A stretch of DNA of 64,000 nucleotides from Sinonovacula constricta (lineage: Eukaryota > Mollusca > Bivalvia > Cardiida > Solecurtidae): positions 5,414,846 through 5,478,845 of the forward strand of contig CM017573.1 in assembly GCA_007844125.1 (NCBI GenBank). The letters run 5' to 3'. Position numbers and translations under genes: made by a program. Positions within the stretch are counted from its first letter, which is position 1; every line of letters begins with the position of its first letter. Shown here piece after piece: positions 59,901 to 64,000 of this stretch. The notes under the pieces were generated by a model that saw only the letters and a program-made list of their open reading frames with translations, was not told the origin of the DNA and searched no databases.

Positions 59901-61865
59901 ATGGCAATGAGACCTCTAGTGATGATGTAGACCCGTTACCAGGGTAACTGTAATTGTTGTAACACTTTTAGTGTTGATAGTGGGCACGTAGTTGTCTAAA
60001 TGTTTCCGCTTGGTCTTTGAGAAATACTTTGTAATTCACCTTTTAATTTTTTATTCATTTTTAATTATTTTCAATTAGGATTGCCCATTAAGCTGTATTA
60101 TGCCCCACCTCTATTAGTTATCATGATGTAACATAGCTTGGTTGATAAAGATGGATTATTAATCATATTTATGATCAGCCTCAAAGTGTTAAATACTAGT
60201 TCTGGACTGAAAGGCAGCACTTAAAGTGAACACTGTCCTGATAGCTTTGTGACTATAGTTGTGATGATAAACATCACAGTCAATCAATCAGACACTTATT
60301 TCAGATGGGGATTAATGAGGGCATGGACAAAGGTTCATTAGTTATGTCAGTAGTCAGCAATGATACAGCTGGTAGAGATTAGGAGGACCTTATGGTACAG
60401 GGGATAGAGCTTGTTTTGTTCTTAAATATATCTCTGTGACAACAATGGTCATTGTATGTTTGTTCGTTTGTTTGTTGGGTTTATCGTCCCACCAACAGTA
60501 TTTCACTTATATGGAGACAGCGTCCATTTGAAGCAGATATAGTGCTGCCTTCTCTGTGTATAGCATGCTGTGAACAGCTGGCGTGATACCACACCTTGTC
60601 ACATTATCCTGACACTGGGCCAACCAGACGTGGAACTACCCTTATATTTGCTTGAGCGTTAGCCAGGGAGCTATGCTACTACCATTTTGTATGACTTTGG
60701 TATGTTGCGGCCCCGGGATCAAACTCGGGGCCTCCTGTACCTGGAGCCAATGCTCTACTTATTGAACTACAAGGTCTGTTCATGGTGATTGTAATTATTT
60801 TGTTGAGGAAGATCAAAAGCAAATATGTGGGCAGAACCACAGGTGCACTGCAGTTCAGCTTGAAGACCTTCCCACATAATGTCCTACGCTGCGACCAGGT
60901 CTGAAACCCACATTATCGTGGACACGCCCAGGTGGAGCCTGACTTCAGCTGATAGGCATTGTTTATTGTTACAGTGATGTATTGGGTGTTTATTGTATTG
61001 ATTTTGGTGATAACAACATGTGAATATAAAAAATACTTAATTTACAAATAATTATGTCAAATCTTTGTATTCTAAATCATTCTGTTTCTTTTGCTAAAAG
61101 TATTATTTTATGAAAATGTTAAGAAACAATAGATTTATACCGGCTGTTGTTTTTTAAAATTTTAAACTAGTTATTTGATACTAAATCCTATATCAGTATC
61201 AGATCTGTTGTTTTCAGGCAAATTATAACCTTGAATTAAGATAGATTTCTGGCTTAACCAGATGTTGTAATGAAAGGTTGAAAGTTTTTAGATGGTTTTT
61301 GAGATGAAATCTGATGTTTTCAATGTCAATTATAGTAAACGTCAGTGTTTTCTTTGACCCTATTATTTAGGAAAAACAAACAACTTGTTACTGAGAATGT
61401 GGCACTGCCTCTCTTAGAGCTGGAAATAGAGGAAAATAACCCCAAGCTCAAGAATAAACAAGATGCTGATAAGAAAAATGTCAAAAAACAAGAAGCAGAG
61501 AAAAAAGCAATTGATAAAAGAAACAAGAAAAAAGAGGGAAAGTCGAAGAAATCAAAGCAAGAAAATGTTAATGAGCAAAGGCAGCCTCAAGGCATGAAGA
61601 GTGAAACTGGGCAGAAAGTAACACAATTGCAGGAGGTTCTGCAGCCACAATCACACCGCCTAGCAGATGTGAAGAACACTGAAGCAGACTCACCTGTCGT
61701 TGTAGAGGTAATAAAGACACCTAGTAGTGTTACTAGGGAACCAAAGCCCACTGTTAAAGAGGCTACCACAATGTCTCTAGCAACCACCAACCTTTCTGAG
61801 CGTACAGTTCTAGGGGCTCCAGCATTAACACCTGCTGTACCACACGTGACTCCTGAAGGAAACAG
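23838..61865 (+). CDS. HEAT-repeat protein gene, 21 exons (partial at both ends)
   Basis: This is a gene-level entry for exons rebuilt by eye. Joined in order (76, 50, 257, 51, 207, 92, 75, 285, 145, 152, 200, 172, 129, 120, 94, 885, 34, 96, 39, 57 and 495 nt) they give one open frame of about 1,237 codons. All 20 junctions are GT-AG and phase-compatible, which is hard to obtain by chance. The N-terminal third is charged and of unknown fold. Exons at 43096, 45456 and 47410 carry HEAT-type paired helices (for example IHALQLIGHGRNDVLLMILP, then SVRRKAAEAVQALTG). The exon at 54161 is long, acidic and serine-rich, and the last exon is lysine-rich. HEAT proteins are scaffolds; the partner and location are unknown. 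HEATR4 is a possible relative, by general layout only. No start codon, 5'UTR or certain last exon was found. Confidence 0.8.
23940..24388 (+). mobile_element. partial copy of the TTAA-flanked element
   Basis: It begins at TTAA (23970-23973) with ggttctgaaactgtaatggt; the terminus itself is duplicated at 23941. About 400 bp match the reverse complement of 44320-44750. The copy stops where the element at 24391 begins. Confidence 0.75.
24391..25797 (+). mobile_element. dispersed element with CTCACCTGA ends and about 147-bp internal repeats
   Basis: It begins aagctcacctgagcac and ends cttcaggtgagcgattaagg, so the ends are short inverted repeats. Inside, eight or nine degenerate units of about 147 bp carry gtgaacacac, atgtttgtctgcatgaaatc and aagtaggtcactaggtcaaa. 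It has no coding frame and sits in intron 1. Confidence 0.75.
26203..26252 (+). CDS. exon 2, HEAT-repeat gene
   Basis: A clear polypyrimidine tract (atccttttacag) precedes 50 nt reading DDTREFPVKFDPKSEP plus two bases of a Trp codon, then donor ctg|gtaagt. The split TGG is completed by the first base of the next exon. Confidence 0.75.
26794..27050 (+). CDS. exon 3, HEAT-repeat gene
   Basis: The acceptor is ttacag and the donor is cata|gtaatg. The 257 nt encode a basic helical stretch (ERRKQRVEEDFINRLRYFAE), a beta-like segment (AKFVIFVDQGTTKVIH) and a lysine-rich end (LLTWAKGKTKLKFAKKIV). Reading past the donor gives an ORF to 27082, but using gtaatg leaves one base that completes a Lys codon with the next exon. 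No known domain was recognised here. Confidence 0.8.
27336..27386 (+). CDS. exon 4, HEAT-repeat gene
   Basis: The acceptor is taatttttcag and the donor is caag|gtaaaa. The exon has 51 nt and reads PKKREKTQSTDTDNNQ after the split Lys, ending with one spare base. It is a short basic, polar linker. It joins in phase to the exon at 30092 across an intron that holds a 50-bp minisatellite. Confidence 0.7.
28575..29521. repeat. 50-bp minisatellite, about 19 copies
   Basis: The unit contains tgattgtaataattgtaagg then cttgtaaacctaaatgctgc and catctttata. It lies in intron 4. Short ORFs over it (28504-28695, 28926-29135) come from the repeat. Confidence 0.95.
29522..30091. other. intron 4 remainder with a dispersed repeat
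   Basis: Bases 29760-29990 (acccccagatacgaagtata, then ccgtcagtcagacagtagac) look like a dispersed repeat, distantly like the one at 10455. No gene was seen. Confidence 0.4.
30092..30298 (+). CDS. exon 5, HEAT-repeat gene
   Basis: The acceptor is tgattttag and the donor is gatg|gtagga. The 207 nt give a split Asp and then an acidic, helical segment (ESDDVELSEGLIDIFAPGVS, then LSPFEMKLLEDARLLEKDP). GC content and codon use stand out from the AT-rich flanks. The antisense ORF over the same bases is a shadow. Confidence 0.85.
31023..31114 (+). CDS. exon 6, HEAT-repeat gene
   Basis: The acceptor is ccatggcag and the donor is cca|gtgagt. The 92 nt give a split Gly, then YIPNSVIRKKLNPPPIDPPI and RLEKFELKP, ending in phase 0. 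It is proline-rich and basic. Confidence 0.8.
32058..32549. repeat. 47-bp minisatellite, left block, about 10 copies
   Basis: The unit is ggagctggctgtctagcttt, then actccttgtcacctggaagg and atgactt. The first copy is preceded by gtctccttccag|gatgactt, which looks like a splice acceptor, but the frame that follows stops at TAG. It lies in intron 6. Confidence 0.95.
32552..33071. mobile_element. 520-bp MITE inserted in the 47-bp minisatellite
   Basis: The ends are imperfect inverted repeats (gatagtttcca ... tggaaactatc, extended by ggcagccatctttg and its reverse complement caaagatggctgcc). It is flanked by TA on both sides (32550-32551, 33072-33073), and the minisatellite resumes directly after it. 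The TA duplication fits the Tc1/mariner group. Confidence 0.8.
33074..33219. repeat. 47-bp minisatellite, right block, 3 copies
   Basis: This continues the array at 32058 after the MITE. It uses a sub-variant (ctatactgcttgtcacctgg, tagcatgactt). Confidence 0.9.
33503..33577 (+). CDS. exon 7, HEAT-repeat gene
   Basis: The acceptor is tctgtaaag and the donor is gtg|gtaagt. The exon is exactly 25 codons, phase 0 on both sides: VPESKPGHLPTWWRGEDEKE then EVVYV. The LPTWW motif followed by acidic residues could be a useful search seed for orthologues. Confidence 0.8.
34088..34281. mobile_element. 194-bp hAT-like MITE
   Basis: It begins cagggttgtcacta and ends taatgacaaccctg, which are inverted. 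CAGGG termini are typical of hAT elements. AATAT flanks both sides, but a clean 8-bp target duplication is not evident. It lies in intron 7. Confidence 0.7.
34819..35103 (+). CDS. exon 8, HEAT-repeat gene
   Basis: This exon has 95 codons, phase 0 on both sides, with donor aag|gtaaca. The acceptor (ctgtttgaag) has a weak pyrimidine tract, so the exact start is the least certain part; the frame stays open upstream for 27 bases. It encodes a serine-rich, probably disordered segment (SMVTESSVSLESLVESPVKR) and a basic tail (KLNGQKKGQTPSKQRK). Confidence 0.7.
35811..36018 (+). mobile_element. degenerate SINE copy
   Basis: The head (agacctggtggtg, then ggatcgaatcc) and body (aaaatggcagtggaatagct ... 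aaataaacaaa) match the 3211 element with deletions. Confidence 0.75.
36021..36239. repeat. 44-bp minisatellite, 5 copies
   Basis: The unit is atgtggcgtccagacaattc then aaatgacccacgggttagtg. It starts exactly at the tail of the SINE copy, in intron 8. Confidence 0.95.
36590..36734 (+). CDS. exon 9, HEAT-repeat gene
   Basis: The acceptor is ctcttctag and the donor is aaat|gtatgt. The 145 nt read SGWEDSTIASERPDTQPASA and on to TTPYK, leaving one base. A possible alternative donor inside the exon (gaag|gtatcc at 36659) would break the phase with the next exon, so the longer form is preferred. Confidence 0.75.
36735..38180. other. intron 9, left part, no gene seen
   Basis: The sequence is AT-rich with only short unsupported ORFs (36914-37841). 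Confidence 0.4.
38181..40729. repeat. 45/47-bp minisatellite, about 56 copies
   Basis: The unit is ataagtggtgagacaatcat then ttgactactataagataact, with or without an extra gtga. Where 45-bp units run together (40390-40710) the minus strand is open as MIVSPLILQLSYSSQ repeated seven times. That is a by-product of the 15-codon period. Confidence 0.97.
41868..42573 (+). repeat. 37-bp array made of splice-acceptor copies
   Basis: About 17 copies of ttttctcttcttccatacag|tgaagagcac lie directly upstream of exon 10, whose own junction is ttcctccttacag|tgaagaacag. The unit is therefore a polypyrimidine tract, AG, and the first bases of the exon. A larger block (cattaatgttttctcttact to atatctctacatctcttc) occurs twice, near 41930 and 42185. 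Confidence 0.9.
42574..42725 (+). CDS. exon 10, HEAT-repeat gene
   Basis: The acceptor is tcctccttacag and the donor is aag|gtcagt. The 152 nt complete a Leu and continue KNRLVPMHKLDLRMGTPDSV, then KERSFKLTNLAVDEDSSMIH. The 37-bp tandem repeat just upstream copies this acceptor and the first exon bases (tgaaga), so choice of the true acceptor depends on context. The last one is preferred because every upstream copy runs into stops or out of frame. Confidence 0.85.
43096..43295 (+). CDS. exon 11, HEAT-repeat gene (start of helical repeats)
   Basis: The acceptor is gtcacccag and the donor is ttgg|gtaggt. The 200 nt encode ESKSGRKTRNNAMSTEIIQQ, then MMEEWMPAMDDDCDYEDVLE and paired helices ending YDSVCSYIGAIFG. 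The split Gly (gg + g) is completed by the next exon. The pattern fits the first HEAT helices. Confidence 0.85.
43487..44747 (-). mobile_element. 1.26-kb TTAA-flanked element with terminal inverted repeats
   Basis: TTAA lies at 43483-43486 and 44748-44751. The inner ends are ggttctggaactgtaa and ttacagttcaccagaacc, which are near inverted repeats. TTAA duplication is the hallmark of piggyBac-type transposition, but the usual CC start is absent. A 69-codon frame (43744-43953, plus strand, with AGSGLTLTHLRLIFSRDGQD) could be a relic of an element protein. It lies in intron 11. Confidence 0.7.
44768..45253. repeat. minisatellite, about 45-bp units, about 10 copies
   Basis: The unit is agtggatcttaagggaagca then tacgttaagccatgtaattg. 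Some units have aataacagtgaga in place of the middle. It ends about 200 bp before exon 12. Confidence 0.9.
45456..45627 (+). CDS. exon 12, HEAT-repeat gene (HEAT repeats)
   Basis: The acceptor is gtatctgtag and the donor is gag|gtggga. After the split Gly it reads EIGIPDKQLEEILAKLEVNL and TAIKSSTIHALQLIGHGRND, then VLLMILPKLVDPE, ending in phase 0. The helix-turn-helix spacing and the final PKLVDPE are typical of HEAT repeats, and the next exon continues the following A-helix. Confidence 0.88.
45628..47409. other. intron 12 with a degenerate dispersed repeat
   Basis: Bases 46620-47090 contain two or three diverged units (tttggatatagcaagcttgc, tgttactaaaaacagaaaaa) of a dispersed repeat. No exon was seen. 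Confidence 0.45.
47410..47538 (+). CDS. exon 13, HEAT-repeat gene (HEAT repeat)
   Basis: The acceptor is tattttacag and the donor is gag|gtatac. It has 43 codons, phase 0 on both sides: ESVRRKAAEAVQALTGASDQ and on to YSSQEDE. The VRRKAAEAVQAL helix carries the conserved HEAT signature (V, R/K, A-A). The pyrimidine-CAG minisatellite begins 40 bases downstream. Confidence 0.88.
47577..50005 (+). repeat. 2.4-kb pyrimidine-CAG minisatellite, 17-bp base unit
   Basis: The base unit is tccctccctcagtcctg (17 bp). From about 48600 a 34- or 51-bp compound unit with ccgctctctgtctagtccct dominates. Nearly every unit contains a pyrimidine run followed by CAG or TAG, the form of a 3' splice site. ORFs on both strands (48712-49570) reflect the 51-bp period. 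It lies in intron 13. Confidence 0.97.
50006..51105. other. intron 13 remainder, no gene seen
   Basis: The array ends at tctccctgcag (49994-50005), which looks like a good acceptor, but the sequence after it (tccaaaatttgcc) has no supported coding frame. Confidence 0.4.
51106..51177 (+). pseudogene. degenerate duplicate of the exon 14 start
   Basis: taatcagccact ... ggcacag|gcactggtattgtcc, then atgctagcagagaggtt, copies 52122-52196 (intron end plus exon 14 start). In the exon 14 frame it reads ALVLSMLAERLKYQ and then TAG at 51175. If spliced in, it would end the protein. Confidence 0.8.
51244..52121. mobile_element. 878-bp pogo/Tigger-like MITE
   Basis: The termini are caatcgaaccacggttattc and, reversed, cagttgaactcggttattcg, inverted copies of each other, with flanking TA on both sides. 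CAGTtGAACctCGgttAt is the style of pogo/Tigger ends. No transposase frame remains. It sits between exon 14 and its duplicate. Confidence 0.75.
52152..52271 (+). CDS. exon 14, HEAT-repeat gene
   Basis: The acceptor is atacttgcag and the donor is gat|gtaagt. It has 40 codons, phase 0 on both sides: ALALSMLAERFKDQEEDPQL, then YERIQDWVEGTTPGLFDITD. Its first 45 bases and the preceding intron bases have a degenerate copy at 51106-51177. Confidence 0.85.
52272..53226. other. intron 14, no gene seen
   Basis: The sequence is AT-rich with unsupported short ORFs (52631-53126). Confidence 0.4.
53227..53392 (+). mobile_element. dispersed repeat family B, copy 2
   Basis: gtccagctttttggtggagg, then cgtgcctgggtagaaccagc, matches the 4319 element with indels. 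Confidence 0.6.
53491..53584 (+). CDS. exon 15, HEAT-repeat gene
   Basis: The acceptor is tctgttttag and the donor is tctg|gtacac. The 94 nt read PEDELLFRDGTRSRKSAMYQ, then GKEASFLSEKS, with one base left. It has high GC content and good codon character. The antisense ORFs over it are shadows. Confidence 0.82.
54161..55045 (+). CDS. exon 16, HEAT-repeat gene (long acidic, serine-rich exon)
   Basis: This is the largest exon, at 885 nt (294 full codons plus split ends). The acceptor is caattttcag and the donor is tctg|gtaaca. It begins IDAMYDTSGRNTMYADLPIS after the split Val and is rich in Asp, Glu and Ser throughout, with few aromatic residues, so it is probably intrinsically disordered. An open frame extends 49 bases upstream to an ATG at 54112, but the acceptor matches the spare base of the previous exon, so that ATG is probably intronic. 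No catalytic motif was seen. Confidence 0.85.
55046..57023. other. intron 16, no gene seen
   Basis: Nothing was supported. A second donor-like site lies at 55052 (aacagt|gtatgt), just after the chosen one. The ORFs at 55219, 56099 and 56608 lack splice or domain support. Confidence 0.4.
57024..57057 (+). CDS. exon 17 (microexon), HEAT-repeat gene
   Basis: This 34-nt microexon has acceptor attttttacag and donor aaag|gtatgg. It reads G-RKEGEKIPGQ and leaves two bases. Both flanking phases match, which supports it despite its length. Confidence 0.6.
57437..58141 (+). repeat. 77-bp array made of copies of the exon 18 acceptor and start
   Basis: Nine copies carry atattttcaaag|gtcttctatgaccatgaaaa then ggttggctgatatgaacatg. 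They mirror the true junction cattttccaag|gtcatctatgagg and the coding start of exon 18. The outermost copies (57441, 58064) are closest to the real exon; inner ones are nearly identical to each other. 77 is not a multiple of three. Confidence 0.92.
58142..58237 (+). CDS. exon 18, HEAT-repeat gene
   Basis: The acceptor is cattttccaag and the donor is acag|gtatat. The 96 nt read R-SSMRMKRLADMDGFSTISD, then HSTSSRRSTRSD. It is a serine- and arginine-rich segment, with possible phosphorylation sites by composition only. The 77-bp array directly upstream is built from repeated copies of this acceptor and the first 40 or so exon bases. Confidence 0.75.
58238..59195. other. intron 18, with a G-run
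   Basis: There is a G-rich tract at 58838-58875 (13 or so consecutive G). The 105-codon ORF ending there has hydrophobic stretches but no splice support. Confidence 0.4.
59196..59234 (+). CDS. exon 19 (microexon), HEAT-repeat gene
   Basis: The acceptor is catgttcag and the donor is aaag-like taag|gtacca. The 39 nt read R-VKRQAQDDIVRI and leave two bases, in phase with both neighbours. The acceptor tract is moderate. Confidence 0.6.
59887..59943 (+). CDS. exon 20 (probable, possibly alternative), HEAT-repeat gene
   Basis: The acceptor is tgtattccag and the donor is cagg|gtaact. The 57 nt read S-TPLSDGNETSSDDVDPLP and leave gg for a Gly. The exon is symmetric (it starts and ends in the same phase), so it could be skipped without a frameshift: exon 19 also joins directly to exon 21 in frame. 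The acidic, serine-rich content matches exon 16. Confidence 0.55.
60461..60779 (-). mobile_element. tRNA-derived SINE, minus strand
   Basis: It is the reverse complement of the 3211 element, well preserved, ending in the tRNA-like head (B box cgagtttgatccc on the minus strand). It lies in intron 20. Confidence 0.85.
60798..60955 (+). mobile_element. dispersed repeat family B, copy 3
   Basis: gttgaggaagatc, then gtgggcagaaccacaggtgc and cttcccacataatgtcct, resembles the copies at 4319 and 53227. It is diverged. Confidence 0.5.
61371..61865 (+). CDS. exon 21, HEAT-repeat gene (lysine-rich)
   Basis: The acceptor is ctattatttag and the donor is acag|gtaacc. The 495 nt begin KNKQLVTENVALPLLELEIE and continue into a strongly basic, coiled-coil-like stretch (VKKQEAEKKAIDKRNKKKEG), then a Ser/Thr/Pro-rich tail ending HVTPEGN. 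If the donor is not used, the frame stops at TAA two bases into the intron, giving a C-terminus PEGNR. No convincing next exon was found before 64000. The overlapping antisense ORF is a shadow. Confidence 0.75.
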
Positions 61866-61872
61866 GTAACCT

Positions 61873-62218
61873 TGTGTTGCCATGGAGATGATCTGTGTTG
61901 CTTTCGAAATGGTGTTCTCTGTTGCCATGGAGATGGTTTGTGCTGCTTTCAAAATGGTGTTCTGTGTTGCCATGGAGATAGTCTGTGTTGCTTTTGTAAT
62001 GGCATTTTGTGTTGCCATGGAGATGGTCTGTAATGCTTTGGAGATGGTGTTCTGTGTTGCCATGGAGATGGTCTGTGTTGTTTTTGAGATGGTGTTTTGT
62101 GTTGCCATTGAGATGGACTGTGTTGCTTTGAAAATGGTGTTCTGTGTTGTCATGGAGATGCTCTGTGTTGCTTTGGAAATAGTTTTCTGTGTTGCTATGG
62201 ATATAGTCATTTGAGCTG
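61873..62218. repeat. 45-bp minisatellite starting at the exon 21 donor
   Basis: The unit is gttgccatggagatggtctg then tgttgctttcgaaatggtgt and tctgt, with about 7.5 copies. With a 15-codon period it is open on both strands: plus VAMEMVCVAFEMVFC, minus ISMATQNTISKATQT. Plus-strand translation cannot enter it from exon 21 because TAA lies at the donor. Confidence 0.93.
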
Positions 62219-64000
62219 TTATGAAGATGTTGTTAAGGAGATGTTGCTGTGTTGTTCTGTTTGCTATGGAATTGTTCTTTGCTTATATGAAACTTACAAT
62301 CTGTGTTGATATGGAGAATGAAGTTCTTAGGCACTTTGAAATTACAATTCTGTATTGGTTTTTAGAATTTATATGTTGCTGGGGTATGTTGTTTGTGTTT
62401 AATGGTGATGGTTTCTTATTTTGCTCTATATTACTATGGTATCGCTGTTGTCTTGTTGTTTTTTGAAATGTTGTGTGATGTTATTGAATGGATGACTATT
62501 AAAAATTGCTTTACTCTTATATTTGAAGTTTTTTCCCTGCTTGTAAGCATTTGACCAAGAAATAAATAGATTCTTAAAATCATAGAGGATGTATTAAGTT
62601 ACTTAAAAAGTGCACAATTGTCAACTTGATTCTAAGTGTGGCTAGCTTAACTATGGATTTTTGTTGAGAGCAGATGTTCCAAGTTTGAGCCCAAGAAAGA
62701 TCTTTACTTTTATATCCCAGTTTTTCATCTTTACTAATCCTGGAACTCACCTCAGTGTTACTGAGATTTATACACTTAGGGAGAACATATAATTGAAATG
62801 CCTTAAACTTTAATACAGTCTTTCCTTGTTACTAAGCATCCATCCAAGGGACAACACAAAATTTGTTGTTTAAGACAAATTCATCATTGAATGTTTTACA
62901 TTTAAATTAGTGCATGTTTTCAAGTATTACCTAAAGCAGTATAAGAACATATTGTGTTAGTAGATACTTATTAATACAACATAGTGCTTCAGTAATATCA
63001 ATATATAATTCAGAATATCAGAAGTTTCTCATCTAAATAAAAGAAAACATTGCACCATATGGGAGTCTGGTTACTTACAGTACAAAGTATCTTCAACAAA
63101 ATATTGTTCAACAAAAAACATAAACACATAATCAGATAAGTCATATTTCTAAAGGCACACGTTTATAAAAATCAGCTCCAGCAAAATAGTGGCAAGTGGT
63201 GCATTGTATTGATGTGATGATTGTATGTACCCTGCTTCTTGTGGGGTTGACACTTGTAAGGCAGAGAGTAAACTACATTTCTACAGCTGAATCATAAAAG
63301 GGCATTCTATAAAGAATACAAGAAAAAGCCAGGATGTTAGACATCCAAGGCGCCGTAGAGAGCATGCGCTTTAAACAAGAAGATACTATCCTGGGAACTA
63401 AACACTCTCTTGGTCTGTTGATTAATTACGTAAACATTGGACAGTAACGAACCATAACTCTGATGGAAGGTAGAGTATTTTTGCTACTTTGTTTATTTTC
63501 CTTGTTCTTTGCTACATCTGTTTTAACAAGCTCCATTTCTTACATTCGTATACTCGGTTTCTTTTGTTAAACAAAACTTTGCCAAACGGCTCCTTTTTTT
63601 TTTATCTCCTTATAATTGCAAACTACACATTATTGTTGCAAGCTAACCTGTTAAAAAACGGAACACTTGGTTCTTTTCTATGAAAAATGTCTCACAGAAC
63701 ACCTCTGACATCGTGTTATTGACTGCTACACTATCATTCCCATACAATAAAGCATTCCATAATAGGCACCACTCTCAAGAGTGGCGCCAATAAATGCTGA
63801 ATGGTCTAATAAATATTGATTTAAAAAAAAAAAATACTGCCTGCCCTGAAAATTAAAAAACAAACAACATTGATGTTATATGGGCAATTATCACATTCAT
63901 AAAATGCAGACAATTTACCTGTACCTGTTAGTTAAAGATGATATCTGACGGTTTGCCAATATCAAATACAATAATATACAAATATAACAATATCATACCA
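62219..64000. other. downstream sequence, no gene seen
   Basis: A possible acceptor at 62681 (ttgagagcag|atgttcc) continues exon 21 in phase as R-CSKFEPKKDLYFYIPVFHLY then stop. The tract is poor, so it is not called. A 10-bp hairpin lies at 63755-63778 next to aataaa. Confidence 0.35.

Noticed and set aside
61587..62210. 207-codon minus-strand ORF
   Set aside because: It is the reverse of exon 21 plus a 45-bp array whose period keeps frames open. There is no splice or domain support.
63755..63778. Histone-type 3' stem-loop
   Set aside because: The 10-bp hairpin (gagtggcgcc arm) lacks the conserved histone loop and flanks, and no histone frame is nearby.

Overview
The window is from an animal nuclear genome, most likely a bivalve mollusc. 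Coding sequence is in short GT-AG exons separated by long AT-rich introns. There are tRNA-derived SINE copies, relics of a non-LTR retrotransposon with an RNase H domain, several MITE families, and at least a dozen minisatellites. No bacterial, organellar or CRISPR feature is present. The phylum is inferred from the style of the dispersed repeats; no marker gene proves it.

Left part (1-23.8 kb). It opens in a minisatellite (1-798). A minus-strand gene appears to end at about 2.4 kb. Exons at 5704-5734 and 2395-2474 join in phase and end at TGA, and exon-like segments at 20464-20550 and 19570-19629 lie upstream of them. I do not recognise the protein. Its introns would hold a perfect 131-bp inverted repeat (6123-6401), a 34-bp array of about 65 copies (7447-9640), a dispersed repeat carrying nuclear-receptor half-sites (10455-10905) and a 60-bp satellite of about 94 copies (13261-18905). 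Degenerate RNase H relics in both orientations lie at 20.9-22.3 kb.

Right part (23.8-61.9 kb). One long plus-strand gene was rebuilt by hand as 21 exons (23838-61865, about 3.7 kb of coding sequence, about 1,237 codons). Every junction keeps phase and frame. The central exons encode HEAT repeats, the next are acidic and serine-rich, and the last is lysine-rich. Both ends of the protein are missing or unidentified. It is a HEAT-repeat protein, possibly related to HEATR4, but I cannot confirm orthology.

The most unusual feature is the relation between this gene's minisatellites and its splice sites. Two arrays (41.87-42.57 kb and 57.44-58.14 kb) are tandem copies of the 3' splice site plus the first bases of the exon directly downstream. 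A third (47.58-50.0 kb) is 2.4 kb of pyrimidine-CAG repeats inside an intron. The first 45 bases of the 52,152 exon are also duplicated 1 kb upstream as an exon-like copy with an in-frame stop, with a pogo-like MITE between the two. Together these look like repeated local amplification of splice acceptors, giving dozens of decoy acceptors in one transcription unit. A 1.3-kb TTAA-flanked element and a partial copy in opposite orientation lie in two introns of the same gene, so its pre-mRNA could fold into long double-stranded RNA.
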